Assembly (NCBI GenBank): GCA_021397845.1
Contig: JAHSVC010000034.1
Span: 3,162,001-3,226,000, forward strand
Origin: Areca catechu
Lineage: Eukaryota > Streptophyta > Magnoliopsida > Arecales > Arecaceae
Reading direction: 5' to 3'
DNA length: 64,000 bases
The position numbers and the translations under genes are program-made. This document shows positions 11,601 to 24,954 of the stretch, piece by piece. Each line of letters begins with the position of its first letter. Positions within the stretch are counted from its first letter, which is position 1. The notes below the pieces were generated by a model, which saw nothing but the letters and a program-made list of their open reading frames with translations, made no database searches and was not told where the DNA came from.

Positions 11601-14600
11601 TGTTTCGGTTCAAGCTCTTATAGACAACATGGTTATATTGAAATGTTGGGAGATACAATGAAGCCATGAAGTTGAAAATGAGTTGACCGAATGATCAGAA
11701 TAAATTCAATGACTTATAAGTGAAAATGAGTTGGAACTCCAAGGCAAGAGCTGTGCTTTCATTCAGGCCAAGGTTTTGAATGTGGGAAGTAAAATAACTG
11801 CATGTATACATTTTCTTGTAACTAGAGACTTGGCGATCAAGATGTGTTGAATCTTTATTTCTTCTCTAAGACAGTTGCATGTTCAATAGAAGGACAAAAT
11901 AAACAAACTTTACAATTAACATATAAATGATCTTGAACCAATAAAAGAGTCACTAAAAAAGAGTTTTGTATGGAAACATCTTTACCCACTCTTTCTCTAG
12001 CAAGGGATTCTATAACTATTTTCTATGCCAAAATATGATTTTTAGACTCATACATAGCAAGGTCTTGTACAAGTGCTGAAATACCGAAAATTTTTAACTT
12101 AGCAGTGCAGTTCGATATCATTCTGACACATGGTATGCCTCTTGACATTACCACAATAGAAAATGCAGTGATATCCTATCTCTTTGTATGGCTTGACAGA
12201 AAGGTCGTATTTATATTATTGCCTTACCTGTAGAGTATGGTATGACTGCTGTGGACATTGCTACTTATATCCTTCGTCTTGTCCTCATGGAAGAAAAGGG
12301 GCGTGGTTTCGGTTTGGGCTTTTTCTATTAGATCGAAATATTACATTGTTAAAATTCTCTTCAAGGTTACTTTAGTTTGAATCACATATTTGAAGGTCAT
12401 TGTAGGTTTCAAAGATCGCTAGACTGGTACTGGGATCCATGCCGGTCAGCAACTGGTATGGTACGGTACCGTACTATATCGGTACATGTACCGATTTGGT
12501 CAAACTGAGACCCGAACCGAACGGAACTGAGCCCGAACTGGATGGAACTGAGCCCGAACCGAACTGAACTGGTTTGTATCGGACTATATCATACCAAACC
12601 GGACTGTACCGTACCAGTTCGGTATGGGTGTTTTGGATTGTTCAAAATCCCGGATCATTTTTCATGACCGAACCGGTACGATTCAGGACATGCTGAATCG
12701 GGCGGTTTAGAACAGTTCTGAAAACCCTGGTAGGTTTAGTTTTAGGATGTTGAAGTTATACCTTGGCTTTAGAGTCAAGGTTTCAATTTCAAATAAGGTT
12801 CGCCAATCTCGATTCTGAGTACCATGCCGGTCTTCTATCTAGTCAGTGCTATACTATACTAACATTCGATAGCATACAGGCATAGTATAAGTTCACCATT
12901 TTTTATTTTTTATTATTATGGTATTTTAAGGTTTAGGGATCTTGGAAATGTGATTTTAAGGTTATTTTATGATAAATAAGTGTTAGACATTGTTGCTGCT
13001 GATAGTGCAGTAATTGTTCCACATAGTATTAAATGATTTCTTCTTCTTAAAAGATTTTATCCAGTTAAAATGAGGCATGAAAAATAAAAAGGTGCATGAA
13101 CCATTGAACAAGCAGCTCATCAGATAAAGCTCCGGCAGCAATACTCATAGTACAACAATTAGAAGACATAGAAGCAACTGAGAGAGTGGATGAGCCTATG
13201 TAGCTAGAAGGGCACCCATGGTAGAGACTTGTGCAGCTAAAGCCTTGGAAATAGTGAACCTTCAACAACCAGTGGGTATATTACCTTCACCTGAGCTTAA
13301 ACCCATTCCATGTTTTGATCAGTAATGTTCTTAAATGAATGATGTACTATTTGAAATCTAAAAAACATAGAACCATGATAAATCAAGTACACATATTGTG
13401 TAGCTAACTACCATATTGATCAGACATATACTAAATATATCTCTATTAGTATTACTGATTAATACAGGACTGCAAGGAGATATTTGACTATTGCTTTAAG
13501 TTATAAATGCTTGAGTTACATTTCCACAATTAATTTGTATTAAATATAAAATTCCAAGAATATTTACTTTTTGATTTCTTTGTTATCACCTTACCATTTT
13601 AGTTATATCATGGATCCTGTGCATTGTGGATATTCAAGTTAAAATTATTAATATCTTTCATGAATTGCAGCAATTACTAATGATGACCTTTTAGCATCTT
13701 CTTAATTAGATAAAATAATTTTCTCATTCATTGAATTTTGTGATATAATTTTTAATAAATCTTCTGTCAGCATGCAGCTGCCCATTCTTGTTAACAGAGG
13801 ATGGGTCCCACGGGGCTGGCGGGACAATTTAGAAGAGTCACAGAATGTGAGAGAGCTTCAAAACAGAATGAGAAAAAAGTTTGGTGGAAGTTTGGTCTAA
13901 GAGTCCTGCAGCTTCTAAGGTTATTTTTCACTAACTTATGATTTTATGTGATGTTAATCTAGTTATTTGTATGATCCCAGAATGCTGGTATTAATGTGAT
14001 GTACTATGCTCTTCGACAACCCTGGGCTAAGACATTTGATATTTGCTAATGGGTTTTAAGTACATCATGTTAATGTAAGTCATATAATAGCCATTCTTTT
14101 CTAATTTTTAAATAAAATAAGAATAGCTCATTTTATTACACGTAATAAATAATTGGACTTTTTGATCCATAGCTCCTGTGCAAATGCTATTCCCATTGCT
14201 TGGCTAAGAATCGCAAAGGAGAGGATAGAGGCAGAGTGTGAAGGTGTAGCTGAGTGGTTTATAGTCCCAATATCCCCATCATAAAATCTTAGGATTGATA
14301 GTTCGGTCACCTACCCTCTTGTCCACTTTCCCTGCCTCTTGCACCCGCAAGCCTCTTCTCCCCAGCCCTTGCCAGCCTTGTGGGAACTTTACATAGATTT
14401 TGCTGACAATTACTGAAACAACCCCAAAACCTACAACTCATGTTTTCAACATGGTAACATTTGTTGTTCAGTATACAGCTAAATTTAATGATATTCTTGC
14501 CCCCCCCCCCTCCCCCCCAAACCAAGTATCTTATTGTTTCTTTATCTAATTTTGCTTAAATCATAACTTATCACCACACATACAAGGGATTCAAATCTTG

Positions 14601-17425
14601 ATGATCGATCCATACTGATAGCTGACTGGCATGTTATGATCCTCATAAAGTGTACTGAGTGGTATAGGGTCTATATGGGCTTAATACACCTAAATACAAG
14701 GAGATATCAGGTCTGTTTGGGATTGCTGTAACTTTTGATACCAAAAAGCTGATATCAACAGTTGTTTTAGAGCAAAGCAAGCAATTTTTGGTAAAAGCTG
14801 CATCACGATGTCAAAAGTTATTTTAGAACAAAGCAATTTTGTTGGTTATCAATATCGTAAAGCTGTTTTAAAATATAGAAACATTTTGCTGTATATTTGG
14901 TTGACAAATACAAAAGTATTTTGAATAATAAAATGACTAAAAAGGACAAATATCAAAAATAAAAGAATATTAATTGGGGATTGAGATGAGAGAAGATTAA
15001 TCCAAAGAAAAAAGTTTTAATAGACAAGAAAGTCCAGAAAAAAAATCAAAGGCATGGATGGAGTTAAGAGAAAATTAACGAAGAAACAAAGAGTCTAATA
15101 TACAAGAAAGTTGGACAAAAGGAACATGTTAATCTAAAGAAATAAAGAAGGAAAAAGGAAAGGTGGGGTCATAAAATTAATTAGGATGTAAAGATTAATT
15201 AAAAAAAAATTCATACACAAAGAAGTCAAGAAAAGAGGACAAGGAAGTCAGGAGAAGGGGAAAAGGGGATGTGGACAATTAGAGGATATAAAAATAATCA
15301 AGTGAAAAAAAAGGACGTGAAAGGGGTTTTGAGAAGACATCGTATTATTTTTTTTAAAAAAACTAACTTCCTACAGACGTGATATTTAAGCTTGCAGTTC
15401 CGCATCTACAAGAAGCGGGAGGAGGTCAGCTTTATCTAAACCATGTTTTGGAGGTTTTTACTGTAATTCAAGATTACTTTTGGATGGTAACTAAATGCTG
15501 AAAATTGTACGTTTAGACCTAAAATTACTTTTGACCAATACCAGCATACTCCCAAACATGCACATCATCCTTATTTGGCTGATTCCTAGGCATGCTTGCC
15601 CCTCCTGAACCAGCTCAGGGGTGGCCCATGGCTAGTACACCTAGCATTTCTTTGATCCTTGATACATAAATATTATGCATCTACATTCATGTGTTGGTAC
15701 AGGTGTACATATGTGCATTATCTGAATATGTCTTGAGGGTAGGTCAAATGTTAGACATATGTGCATTATTGAATATGTCTTGAGAGTAGGTCAAATGTTA
15801 GGGAGGGGGAAGGGGTGTGCGTGTATCATTTGTAAACTACATGTCCTTTATTTTGATGTATTCATATCTATCATCTTTGTTAGAGGGTTGGCCTTGGCAC
15901 TATGATAAGGCTACTTCATTGTGACTGGATGTCATAGGTTTGAAACATGGAAATAGCCTTTCCACATGCGGTGGTAAGGCTGCATACATCCAACTCTCCC
16001 CAAACCCTATAGTGGTGGGAGCCTCCTATACTTGGATGCCCTTCTTTCATGCGCACACACACGCGTATATCTATGTACATATACACACACACATGTATAT
16101 ACCACCTTTACTTATAAAGAAAATAGTGATATTTGGTACAATCTGTCCAAAGTTATTTTTAGAAGCTGACTTGGTTCTCCCAAATTGTAATTCCAAGTAT
16201 GCAGGCTGATGAGCCTGCCATGGCTCCTGTAAGAGTTAAAGGAGTAATTCGAGGAAGTGAGAAACCAAGCATATTTGTTCCAGCAAATGATCCAAACAGT
16301 AGCCAGTGGTTTTATGTTGATGTTCCTGTGATTGCTCGCTTGTGGTCTGCCAGGGAATACCATCTACATTGAAGATAAATGATGATGTTGGTGCAACTAA
16401 TCCTTATCCATTCCGAAAGATGTCAACACCTTGATACATTATTCAGTCATGCCACAGAACCATCTTAACTATACGATAACCTGGTATGCAATATGTTTCA
16501 CAGTCATTATGACATGCACGTGCTTTTATCTTTGGTTATTCATTTTATTTATGTTTTCATCTATGATTTCAGGCACTCATAAAACCCATGTCTGTCATTT
16601 CAAGCAGTATTAGTTTGTATTAGTGAAACACAGATGTGTATAAATGCACATGTGCTTGCTCTTATGTTTTAATTTGGAGCAGAGTTCCATGGATGTTCAT
16701 TTTGAATGAAGGCAGAATCTTTAAAGCTTAAGTAGCTTGGATAAGGCTTGTCGATATGTTTCATGACAATGGTCATTTGGGACTTTTGGTGTTTGATTCA
16801 GGAATCTAGCTTTCAAAACTAATCAACCTCTCATATGTTCCTTTATTGTGAAATAATTTGATTTTATTCTCCGACTTTACAAAGTTATGGAAAGAAAGTG
16901 GGCTAGTCTTTTGTGATTTTTTAACCCTTGGTTATTTGGTGAATTCAAGTTGCTTATATCATTTAGAAAAGTCAAGTCTACTTGTACATTAATCAGATAA
17001 GCGTTTCTCATGCTTTATATCCAAGTGGACCATATGATGTCAACAAACTTAAACATAAGAATATTTTTATGTATGGACTTGGGATAAAACTTGTTTGGTG
17101 ATGTTTGTTATCGACTTTTAATGTATATATTTATCTTTGTTTCTAGCAATGGAGAAGGTCCTTCAGATCAAGAGTCTGGTGTTGTACCTTATTCACAAAG
17201 AAAATCAATAAAGAATTTGATTGAATTTATGTAAATGATCTGAAGGTTTGGTTTGGGGTTGTTTATGTTTCTAAGACCCTTCATGTAAGACCTACTAAAT
17301 GTTAACGAGATCTGAGCTGTTCAAATCTAATCTGGCACTGCTAATCTGTCTTCAGGTATTCTCTCTCAGCTGCTGTAACCTTCATGGCTGTCAAGCGTAT
17401 TAGGCCAAAGAAGATAAAGAGATAG
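8688..17425 (+). CDS. SURF1: SURF1, cytochrome c oxidase assembly factor; six exons with frame lesions
   Basis: Six exons match plant SURF1: 8688-8865, 8975-9072, 9195-9426, 13771-13919, 16205-16483 and 17356-17425. Introns are GT-AG and the phases join correctly (for example CCAG|AG between exons 1 and 2, and TG|G giving Trp between 5 and 6). The spliced length is 1006 nt, near 335 codons, the usual plant size. Exon 1 encodes an Arg-rich N-terminus like a mitochondrial targeting peptide. Exon 2 holds the first membrane segment (LPGAITFGLGTWQ). Exon 4 has PILVNRGWVPRGWR. Exon 5 has SIFVPANDPNSSQWFYVDVP. Exon 6 holds the second membrane segment (LSAAVTFMAVKR). SURF1 sits in the inner mitochondrial membrane and helps insert heme a into COX1. 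About ten small deletions break the frame (near 9238, 9346, 9366, 9396, 13853, 13892, 16340, 16374 and 16411), so it is either a pseudogene or a gene with base-calling errors. I favour errors. Confidence 0.88.
12420..12740. repeat. GGTACC / CCGAAC-rich repeat block in SURF1 intron 3
   Basis: The otherwise A+T-rich 4.3-kb intron is interrupted by a block rich in GGTACGGTACCGTAC, GGTACATGTACC and repeated GAACTGAGCCCGAAC. It is internally repetitive and full of short palindromes. It looks like an inserted repeat of unknown family; no clear terminal repeats or target duplication are visible. Confidence 0.6.
14502..14519. repeat. Poly-C tract in SURF1 intron 4
   Basis: A run of cytosines is broken by a single T. 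It is a simple repeat and is prone to length miscalls. Confidence 0.9.
14711..15563. mobile_element. Possible MITE-like element in SURF1 intron 4
   Basis: The left end CTGTTTGGGATTGCTG and the right end CCAGCATACTCCCAAACATG are approximate inverted repeats (GTTTGGGA with TGCTG). The body is A+T-rich and non-coding, and has repeated TTTTAGAACAAAGCAA-like pieces. Ends of this kind are common in hAT-like MITEs of plants. I could not see a clean target duplication, so the edges are tentative. Confidence 0.35.
16050..16102. repeat. CA/TA microsatellite in SURF1 intron 4
   Basis: Alternating CACACA and TATATA tracts lie just upstream of exon 5. Confidence 0.85.
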
Positions 17426-18366
17426 CAAAATGTTACGCATGCTTTGAGGCATTTCAGTGACAGGCTTTATTATATTCTTTTCAGGAGAATATTTCTGATG
17501 ACCAACAAAAATAAAGTTTCAAAAACTTTAAGCTGTAGTTGCCTGCAGTTAAATGGTAATTTGTCACATTATACCGCAGAGCAGTCTCATTCAGCTGTCA
17601 TGTAATTCAAACGTGAAAATGTTGCCCTTAATTATTTGCCTCTTTTTTGTTTTGGAAGGAAGTTGATTTGCTGTGTATATCTTTTTAAGATCAAATCATG
17701 AATGCATATGTTCATGCTTTGGCTGCATTTTTTAAGCTCATGATTTTATGTACGTTATTATTTCATCATATTTGTTGAAGCACCAATCCTGTGGTCCTTT
17801 GAAGAACATTGCAAGAAACAACTTGCTCAGATGCCTCTTTAAGTATCGTTCAGATTAATATCGACTTTTGGGAATGCTAGAGTTTACCTGTTGGAAAGAA
17901 ATAATACATAAGATTTTTGCAGTTAATCAACATATGGTTTCATGAATGCTATTCTCTGAACACTTGATCTAGTCGTATCTCCATTTTATTGTGGACCTTA
18001 ATTTTTTTCAATGACTTTTTTTTAAAAAAAAAAATTAGATCTTTGCCGAACCTCTTTGCAAGTAGAGGTTGGCAAAATATCTCTTAAAACCCTTCTCACA
18101 TATGAATTTCATACAACTGACTTTTTCAAGAATGGTATTGGGGATCCTAGGGCATAATAATTAGAACAATATTCAAAATATTGTTAGCCAAAGTAATTCT
18201 GCCCGTCAAAGGTAAACTATCCCAGTCCTATCCAGCAAGCTTAGCTTGTATTTTACTACGGCAAATCAGCACAACTAAGTCTTCCATCAGATATATGATC
18301 TGCACCTGGATGCACTAAAGGAAAATTTGCATTCCTAGGCCTTTGGATGTCATCCTTTGACCCGTA
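17426..18366. other. SURF1 downstream region, no further gene seen
   Basis: A+T-rich 3' flank. It contains an inverted repeat at 18044-18074 (TGCCGAACCTCT with AGAGGTTGGCA, 8-base loop) after a T/A-rich run. No coding region or RNA gene is recognised before the Tat element begins. Confidence 0.5.
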
Positions 18367-18371
18367 CCATA
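18367..18371. repeat. Target site duplication CCATA, left copy
   Basis: CCATA directly precedes the LTR start TGATGTGGCC and is repeated at 40029-40033 directly after the 3' LTR. The 5-bp length is normal for Ty3/gypsy integration. Confidence 0.8.
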
Positions 18372-19473
18372 TGATGTGGCCTGGTCACTAACGTGGAGTG
18401 TGCTTCGGATCCAACTGGCAATAGAGCTGGCAGAAGATGCCACCTGGATGCTGTTGCCAGATAAATGCCGAGATCGAGCTCCCATCTAAGGTCGACCCTA
18501 GGTCAAAGTCAAAACTCCCATCTAAAGTCAAAGTAGGAGGATCTAGTCTCCCCCTCGAACGATCTTGGGAGTGGCCAGGATAGTGACCCAGCAGGTGGTG
18601 TCACTATCCCCGCCAGAAACTCATATTACTCAGAGAATTGCCACCTCTGTGGAGTGGCCTCTGCCAGGGCACGCCGCCTGCCACTTCTATGGAGTGAAGC
18701 TTCGTCAGGGTACGCTGCCTGCATTCCCTGCGGAGAAGCATCCCGTCGGAGCACCGAGCCTTAGCTTACTATCGAAACCTTCTGTGGAAAGGTGCTCTGC
18801 CTGAAGCATCATGCCCTTCAACCCACTGCCTGTACCATCCAGAAGAGAAAAGTTTTATCATGAGTTTCAAATTTTATAGCATCTCCAGCCAGGTCAGTGC
18901 TCGCCAGGTCCCTGGATATGGTGGCACGATACCCATAAGAAGCAGTGTCCTGTCAGGATGTTAGGTCCCATGGCATGCAACTCGCACTCACTGTCGAAGG
19001 GACACGCACTTCATAGTACTCTGCTTGCACCTATGGTAGAATCTCTCTACAAGGGCTACGGGCCCTATCTCCTCCTCTCAAGAGGAGGGGGGATAGGTCC
19101 ATGCTCCGCCACCCTGAGGCGCTCCCAAAGAGCATCAGACCAGGGCTCCATGCCCTGACAGTTGAAATACGCTTCTATAAGAAACTCAAAGGGGCCTCCG
19201 GCAAAGGTAAGTGAAAACAAGCATAAACCAGTGCAAGCAAGAACAAGCAAGAGAAGCATGAGCAAACAAAGGGGAAGTCCAAGCGAGGGCAGGAGGAACA
19301 TCTGAAGACTCCCCCGAGGGCTCCCACTGTTCCAGCTCTTGCTGTTCTAGCTCCTACTGTTCTAACTTCTACTCTATCTCTTCAAGAATCCTCTGAACGT
19401 AGAGACCACTTTGGGCTCACTAAGAAGGATCTATTGCCCTTGATCACCCACTGACTTGATCGTCGGAGTGCCC
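18372..19473 (+). repeat. 5' LTR of the first Tat element, 3' end deleted
   Basis: It matches the 3' LTR at 38386-39900 in blocks (AAAGTCAAAGTAGGAGGATC, AGCAGGTGGTGTCAC, GCACTTGATAGTACT-like parts, GACTTGATCGTCGGAG). After GTCGGAGTGCCCC the match stops. The stretch found in the 3' LTR at about 39905-40028, and in the second Tat element together with its primer binding site (50628-50775), is absent. The array of GAGGTCGAGCTCC units in the 3' LTR is reduced here to about two units. Confidence 0.75.
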
Positions 19474-19514
19474 CCTCCTTGCTAGGAGAACTTCGCTGGA
19501 AGTCCGCGGCAGCA

Positions 19515-22500
19515 TGGTGGTGACGCGCACACAGGAAACCTCTGACAGCCATGGGGAGACCCTCCCCATCGCAGCGGCCTGCATAGTCTGGAGAGGGAGC
19601 TCCCCGCTTCGCCACCGCCGTCTCCAGTGGACCCACAGCTCACTACACTCGTCCAACAAGTCCAGACCCTAGCTGTGGTAGTGCGACAGTTGCACCATTA
19701 GCATCGGTCCCTAGCGAACCCAACAGCAACCAGGGACCCCAGCGGCTTAAGCCGTTGGACCCCGCAGCAGCGGCGATCCTTCCAAGGAAGGCCGTCGCAC
19801 CCGCAGGCCACATCCTATCCCCGGGAGAGCCTCCGAACCCCAAGGAAGAGGTAGTGGAGTGGTTCAGTTGGCGGGAGAGTCAATCCCGGTCTCGGATCAC
19901 GGCACCTCATGGCATCGCAAACACCGCCACGGTAAGCCCCCAGTGCAACCTCCTCCAGCTTATCTCCCTCTCCTCCGACAGTCTCGACATAAGGTTCCAC
20001 TGACGAGGCTATCAGACGTCGGGCCGAGAGGTGCCTAGAGGAACAAGAGCGCAAGCTGGCCAAGCTATCCCGTCAATTTGCCAATCTATAGGGCTCCTCA
20101 CGTGAGCCCACGGGCTACGATGCCCGCCTCCCTTTGTCTCATAGAATCCAAGAGGAACCGATTCCTAGCCGGTTCTGTATGCCTCAAGTGGATCCCTATG
20201 ATGGGACCACCGACCTCCTGGACCACCCAAAGCTACAAGGCCTCATGAGGGTCTAGAGGGCCACTGATTCCCTTCTCTGTATCGCCTTCCCGGCCATGCT
20301 TCAGAAGGCCGCTCGAGTCTGCTACACGTCTTGAGCCAAGGAGCATCGACTCCTTTGAACAATTAGAGAAGAAGTTCGTGGCGCACTTCGATGCCTACCG
20401 GAAGGTGCCACGTGAAGTCGGGAGCCTCTTCTCCATCCATTAGTAGGACCATGAGTCCTTGCAAGACTACATGTCCCACTTTAAAGTCGCCACCCTGGAG
20501 ATCTACAACCTAGATGAGCCCGTCGCCATGTTGGCACTAAAGAGGGGGGCTCGGGACCCCCATTTCACCTACTTCTGGATAAGAAGCCTTCGAGATCTAC
20601 TCCGAGCTCCTCCTCCGTGCGTACAAGTATATCCATGCGAAGGAGGCAGATCATACCAGAAGGAAGCTGGACGGGAGGCCCCTGAAGAAGCCACCCAGGG
20701 GGAGCCCTTTGGTATGTATGGGCCCAGGGCAACCCGAACCTCTGAGCAGGCCCGAAGCCAAAGAGCACCCCTGCCCAGGAGAGAGGTACACCCTCTCCCG
20801 CTCCAAGATCCAAAACCCTCATGGAGATCAAAAGCGAACGCTACTTAAGCTGTCCTCCCCACTGAGGCCGTCGGGTGATCGCGATAAGTCAAACTACTGC
20901 CAGTCTACCATGATCATGGCCATGACATCGAGGAATGCCGCCACCTGAAGAGAGAGGATTGAAGACCTCATCAGGAGAGAGTACCTCAAAAAGTTCGTGG
21001 GAGGCAAGACCCCGTTCGAACCCTAAGCACTCTTGGCCCTTCCTCCTGTCAACAACCAGCCACCAAGAGGCCAGTGAGATGATCTCCTAGGGGATAGAGC
21101 ATGGCTCGAAGAGGGCCAGGGCGAGGGAAGGGACCGACAATGTACTCCCTCTTATGGGAAAAAGGAGAACCGGGGTGGAGAATATAAATAACGATATTGT
21201 TATCATCGAGATGATGATAGCTAAGCATCCTGTTAAAAGGATCATGGTCAATAGTGAAGCTCGACTGACATCCTTTTATGATGCTTTCTCTAAGATGAAT
21301 CTGTCTCCTATCTGTTGAGGCCGGTGCACACCCCTCTGGTTGGCTTTACTGGAGATTTAGCAGGGGTGGAGGGAGAGATTACCCTCGAGTCACCGTTGGG
21401 ATGCCTCCTCGGTTAAGCACTATCATAATGACTTCACAGTTGTCAGGCTCCCTTCAGCCTACAACATGATCCTTGGCCATCCAAGGCTCAACCTACTTGG
21501 CGCTGTCATATCTACAAAATGACTCCTAGTTCAATTCCCAACCCCTACAGAGTCGGGGAGATAAGGGGGATCCCATAGTCGGTTCAGCACTGCCTACAGG
21601 CTGTCCTGAGGCCAAGAGTGCCAAGGAGGATTGGCCACTGACCAGCTAGACAAAGAATATAGGAGGCCTAAGGAAGGCTGGTCGAGTGCCTGCTATCATT
21701 TCCCTCGGGGTGGACCCCTTGAAGACAGTGCAAGTAGGAGACCAGCTGCATGAGGATGAACGGGCTTACCTCCTGAATTTTCTCCAAGCGAATGCTGATG
21801 TTTTTGCCTGGACTACGGCGAATATGCTGGGGATCCCATTCAACGTCATCACCCACAGATTGAACGTCGACCCGAAATACCGCCCGTCCAGTAGAAGAAG
21901 AAGAGATTCATTCTGGAAAGATATAAGCAATCAATGAAGAGGTAAAAAGTTCCTCACTATAGGCTTCATTCAAGAAGTCCAATACCCCAGATAACTAGCA
22001 AACATGGTCAAGTCAAGAAGGCCAAGGGAAAGTGGAGGATGTGTAGACTACACCAATCTCAATCGAGCTTATCCAAAAGATAGCTTCCCCCTTTCCAAGA
22101 TTGACAATTAGTGGATGCCACCTCGGGGCACCGCTTACTTAGTTTTTTCATGGATGCATTCTCCAGGTACAACCAAATCTGGATGCATCCAGAAGATGAG
22201 GAGCACACAGCCTTCATCACAGACCAAGGGACCTACTACTACAAGATGATGCTATTTGGTTTGAAGAACGCTGGGGCCACATACCAATGTCTAGTCAATA
22301 AGGTCTTCAAAGATCAGATCGACCGCAACATGCAGGTCTACGTGGATGACATGCTCGTCATGAGTAATCAGGAGTTGGACCATGTCACGGACCTTGCAGA
22401 AGCCTTCCAAAATCTCTATCTCCACCAGATGAAACTGAATCCTACCAAGTGCACCTTCGACACACCACTGGAAAGTTCTTGGGCTTCATGGTCATCTAAA

Positions 22501-24890
22501 GAGGGATCGAGACCAACCCCGAGAAGGTCTAGGCAATCATTGACATGGAACACCCTACTTCAAAGAAGAAGGTCCAGCGCCTGACCGGTCGGATCGTGGC
22601 TTGAGTCGGTTCATCTCGCACTCCGTCAACCGCTGCTGCCTTCTTCAAGGCGCTACACAAGCGATACACAACTGCACACCTGGATGGAGGAGTGTCGAGA
22701 AGCCTTTGAGGAGCTGAAGAGGTTCCTCGCATCTCCACCACTGCTCTCCAAGCCAGAGGTTGGAGAGAAACTCCTCCTTATTTGGCAATTTCTATAGGGG
22801 CTATCAGCTCGGTGCTGGTTCGGATGGATGGGGACGGAGTTCAGAGACCAATGTAATATACTAGCAAGCTACTCTGAGATGTAGAAACCAGGTACACCGC
22901 TTTGAAAAAATTATTTTTGCATTAATCAAGTCTGCTCAATGCCTCAGCCATACTTCCAAGCATACCCGACGTGGTCCTTACCGACCAACCTCTAAGGGCC
23001 ATCCTTAGCCGTTCAGACATGTCTAGACATCTAGCTAAATGGGTAGTGAAGCTCAGTGAGTTTGATATCACCTATCGCCCAAGACCATCTCAGAAGGTAC
23101 AGGTGTTGGCTGACTTTCTGGTGAAATAAGCCTGGACAAGTGAAGAGCCAAAAGCGACCTCTTCCAAGCATATGATGGAACCACCGCCCAACGAGACAGC
23201 CTGGATCCTCCACGTGGATGGCGCATCCAACATGGGAAGAAGCAAAGCCAGTCTCATCCTTGCCAACTCCGATGGGGTTGTGGCCGAGTGCACGTTGCGC
23301 TTCTTGTTCAAAGCTACAAATAAGCAGGCTGAGTACAAAGCACGCCTCACGGGATTGAAGGTATCCCGCGAGCCGAGCATGTCGAGCCTGAGAGTCTTCA
23401 CCAACTCATAATTAGTTGCGAGTCAAGTCTTGGAAGAGTTCGAAGCTCGAGATCCTCATATGGCAAAATACCTGAAACGAGTGCATTCGAGCATGGTGAG
23501 CTTCTAGTATTTCAGCATCTCCCATATTCCTCATGGAAAAAATGCCAGCGCTGACACTCTCTCCAGACTTGCAACCTTGCCAGATTCGTCGCTAGGGCAT
23601 GCCTACATTGAATATTTGGAGACCCCCAGCTATGAGGTCCCAGGCGAGGTCCAGCAAGTCACCCTCGAGGCTAGTTGGATGGATCGCTACATCAGGTACA
23701 TCACTGATGGCACCCTGCCCGAGAATTACGAAGAGGCCAGCTCAAGAAGAAGGCCATGCACTTCGTACTAATGGATGGGTGCTCTACCAGAGGTCCCACT
23801 CCTATCCCTTGCTAAAGTGTCTGAGACCCTCAGAGGCAGCCTACGTGCTCTAGGAGATATACGAGAGCCTCTGTGGGAACCATGTGGGAGGCAGATGATA
23901 GCATACAAAGCCCTCTGGCAAGGATACTATTGAGAGACTATACAAGAAGATGCGGCTAGTTTCGTGAGGAAGTGTGACCACTATCAACGGCATGCTTACA
24001 TACAACATCAACGGCCGCACCACTCTCCCAACTCTCTGCTCTGTGACTATTTGTCCAATGGGGAATGGATATCTTGGATCCCTTTTCCCCAGCATCCGGT
24101 CAACGAAAGTACCTGATCATGGCTATTGACTACTTCACCAAGTGGATCGAGGCCAAGCCACTAGCATGGATTACAAAAGCTAAGGCTAGATCTTTTCTCT
24201 GGAAGTCGGTCATCTATTATTTCGATCTTCCCCACTCGATCATCACTGACAATGGATGGCAGTTCGATAACCAAGCATTTGAGGAGTTCTACACCGATCT
24301 TAATATCCTCCATCGCTTGACTTCAGTGGCTCACCCTCAGACCAATGGGGAGGCCGAGGTGACCAACCAGACCATCCTCCAGAGGCTCCATACTAGACGG
24401 ACGAGGCCAAGAATCGATGGATTGAGGAGCTCCCCAATGTACTGTGGGCCTACTACACCACACCTCGGATGGCGACGAGTAAGACACCTTTCAATCTTGT
24501 CTTCGATTCCAAGGTCATGATTCCACTGGAAGTGGGTTTGTCCACACTGCGGGTGAAGTAATACAATGAAACTGAGAATCCAGCTCGTCTCCTCCTCAAC
24601 CTGAACCTGCTGGAAGAAACAAGGGACAAAGCTTGGCTCCATATGGCGGCCTACAGGTAATGAGTGGCCCGGTACTACAATTCTCGTGTGAAATTGAAGG
24701 CCTTCCATCCAGGCAACTTAGTCCTATGGAGAGCCGAAGTCTCTTAGCCTAGAAAATGTGGCAAACTCTTTCCAAACTAGAAAGGTCCCTACAATATGAT
24801 CGAAGCCCTGCCGCATGGAGCCAACCACCTCACTAGACTTAATGGCACCCAACTCCCCAAATCTGAAATACTAGCAACTTGAGAATGTAC
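19515..24890 (+). pseudogene. Tat-lineage gag-pol, first copy, heavily broken
   Basis: Gag remnants run from about 19515. Conserved VDPYDGTTD is near 20189, and the region after it matches the second Tat copy piece by piece. The protease remnant lies at about 21200-21500. RT covers about 21990-22560 with an intact YVDDMLVMS near 22339. RNase H remnants are at about 22690-23110. A second RNase H (LHVDGASN, about 23207-23420) identifies the Tat lineage. Integrase spans about 23830-24530, with the DNG and HPQTNGEAEV segments of the catalytic core. Many frameshifts and in-frame stops separate the parts. It would encode replication and integration enzymes in an intact element; here it is relic sequence. 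Confidence 0.85.
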
Positions 24891-24954
24891 TATTAATGAT
24901 GAAAGACTCTCTTTTAATAATAAAAGTTCCATTTTGGTGCAGCACTGTCTCCCA

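Noticed and set aside
18565..18804. Small + strand open frames within the Tat LTR (also 38984-39370)
   Set aside because: They lie in LTR sequence repeated in both LTRs and match no recognised protein.
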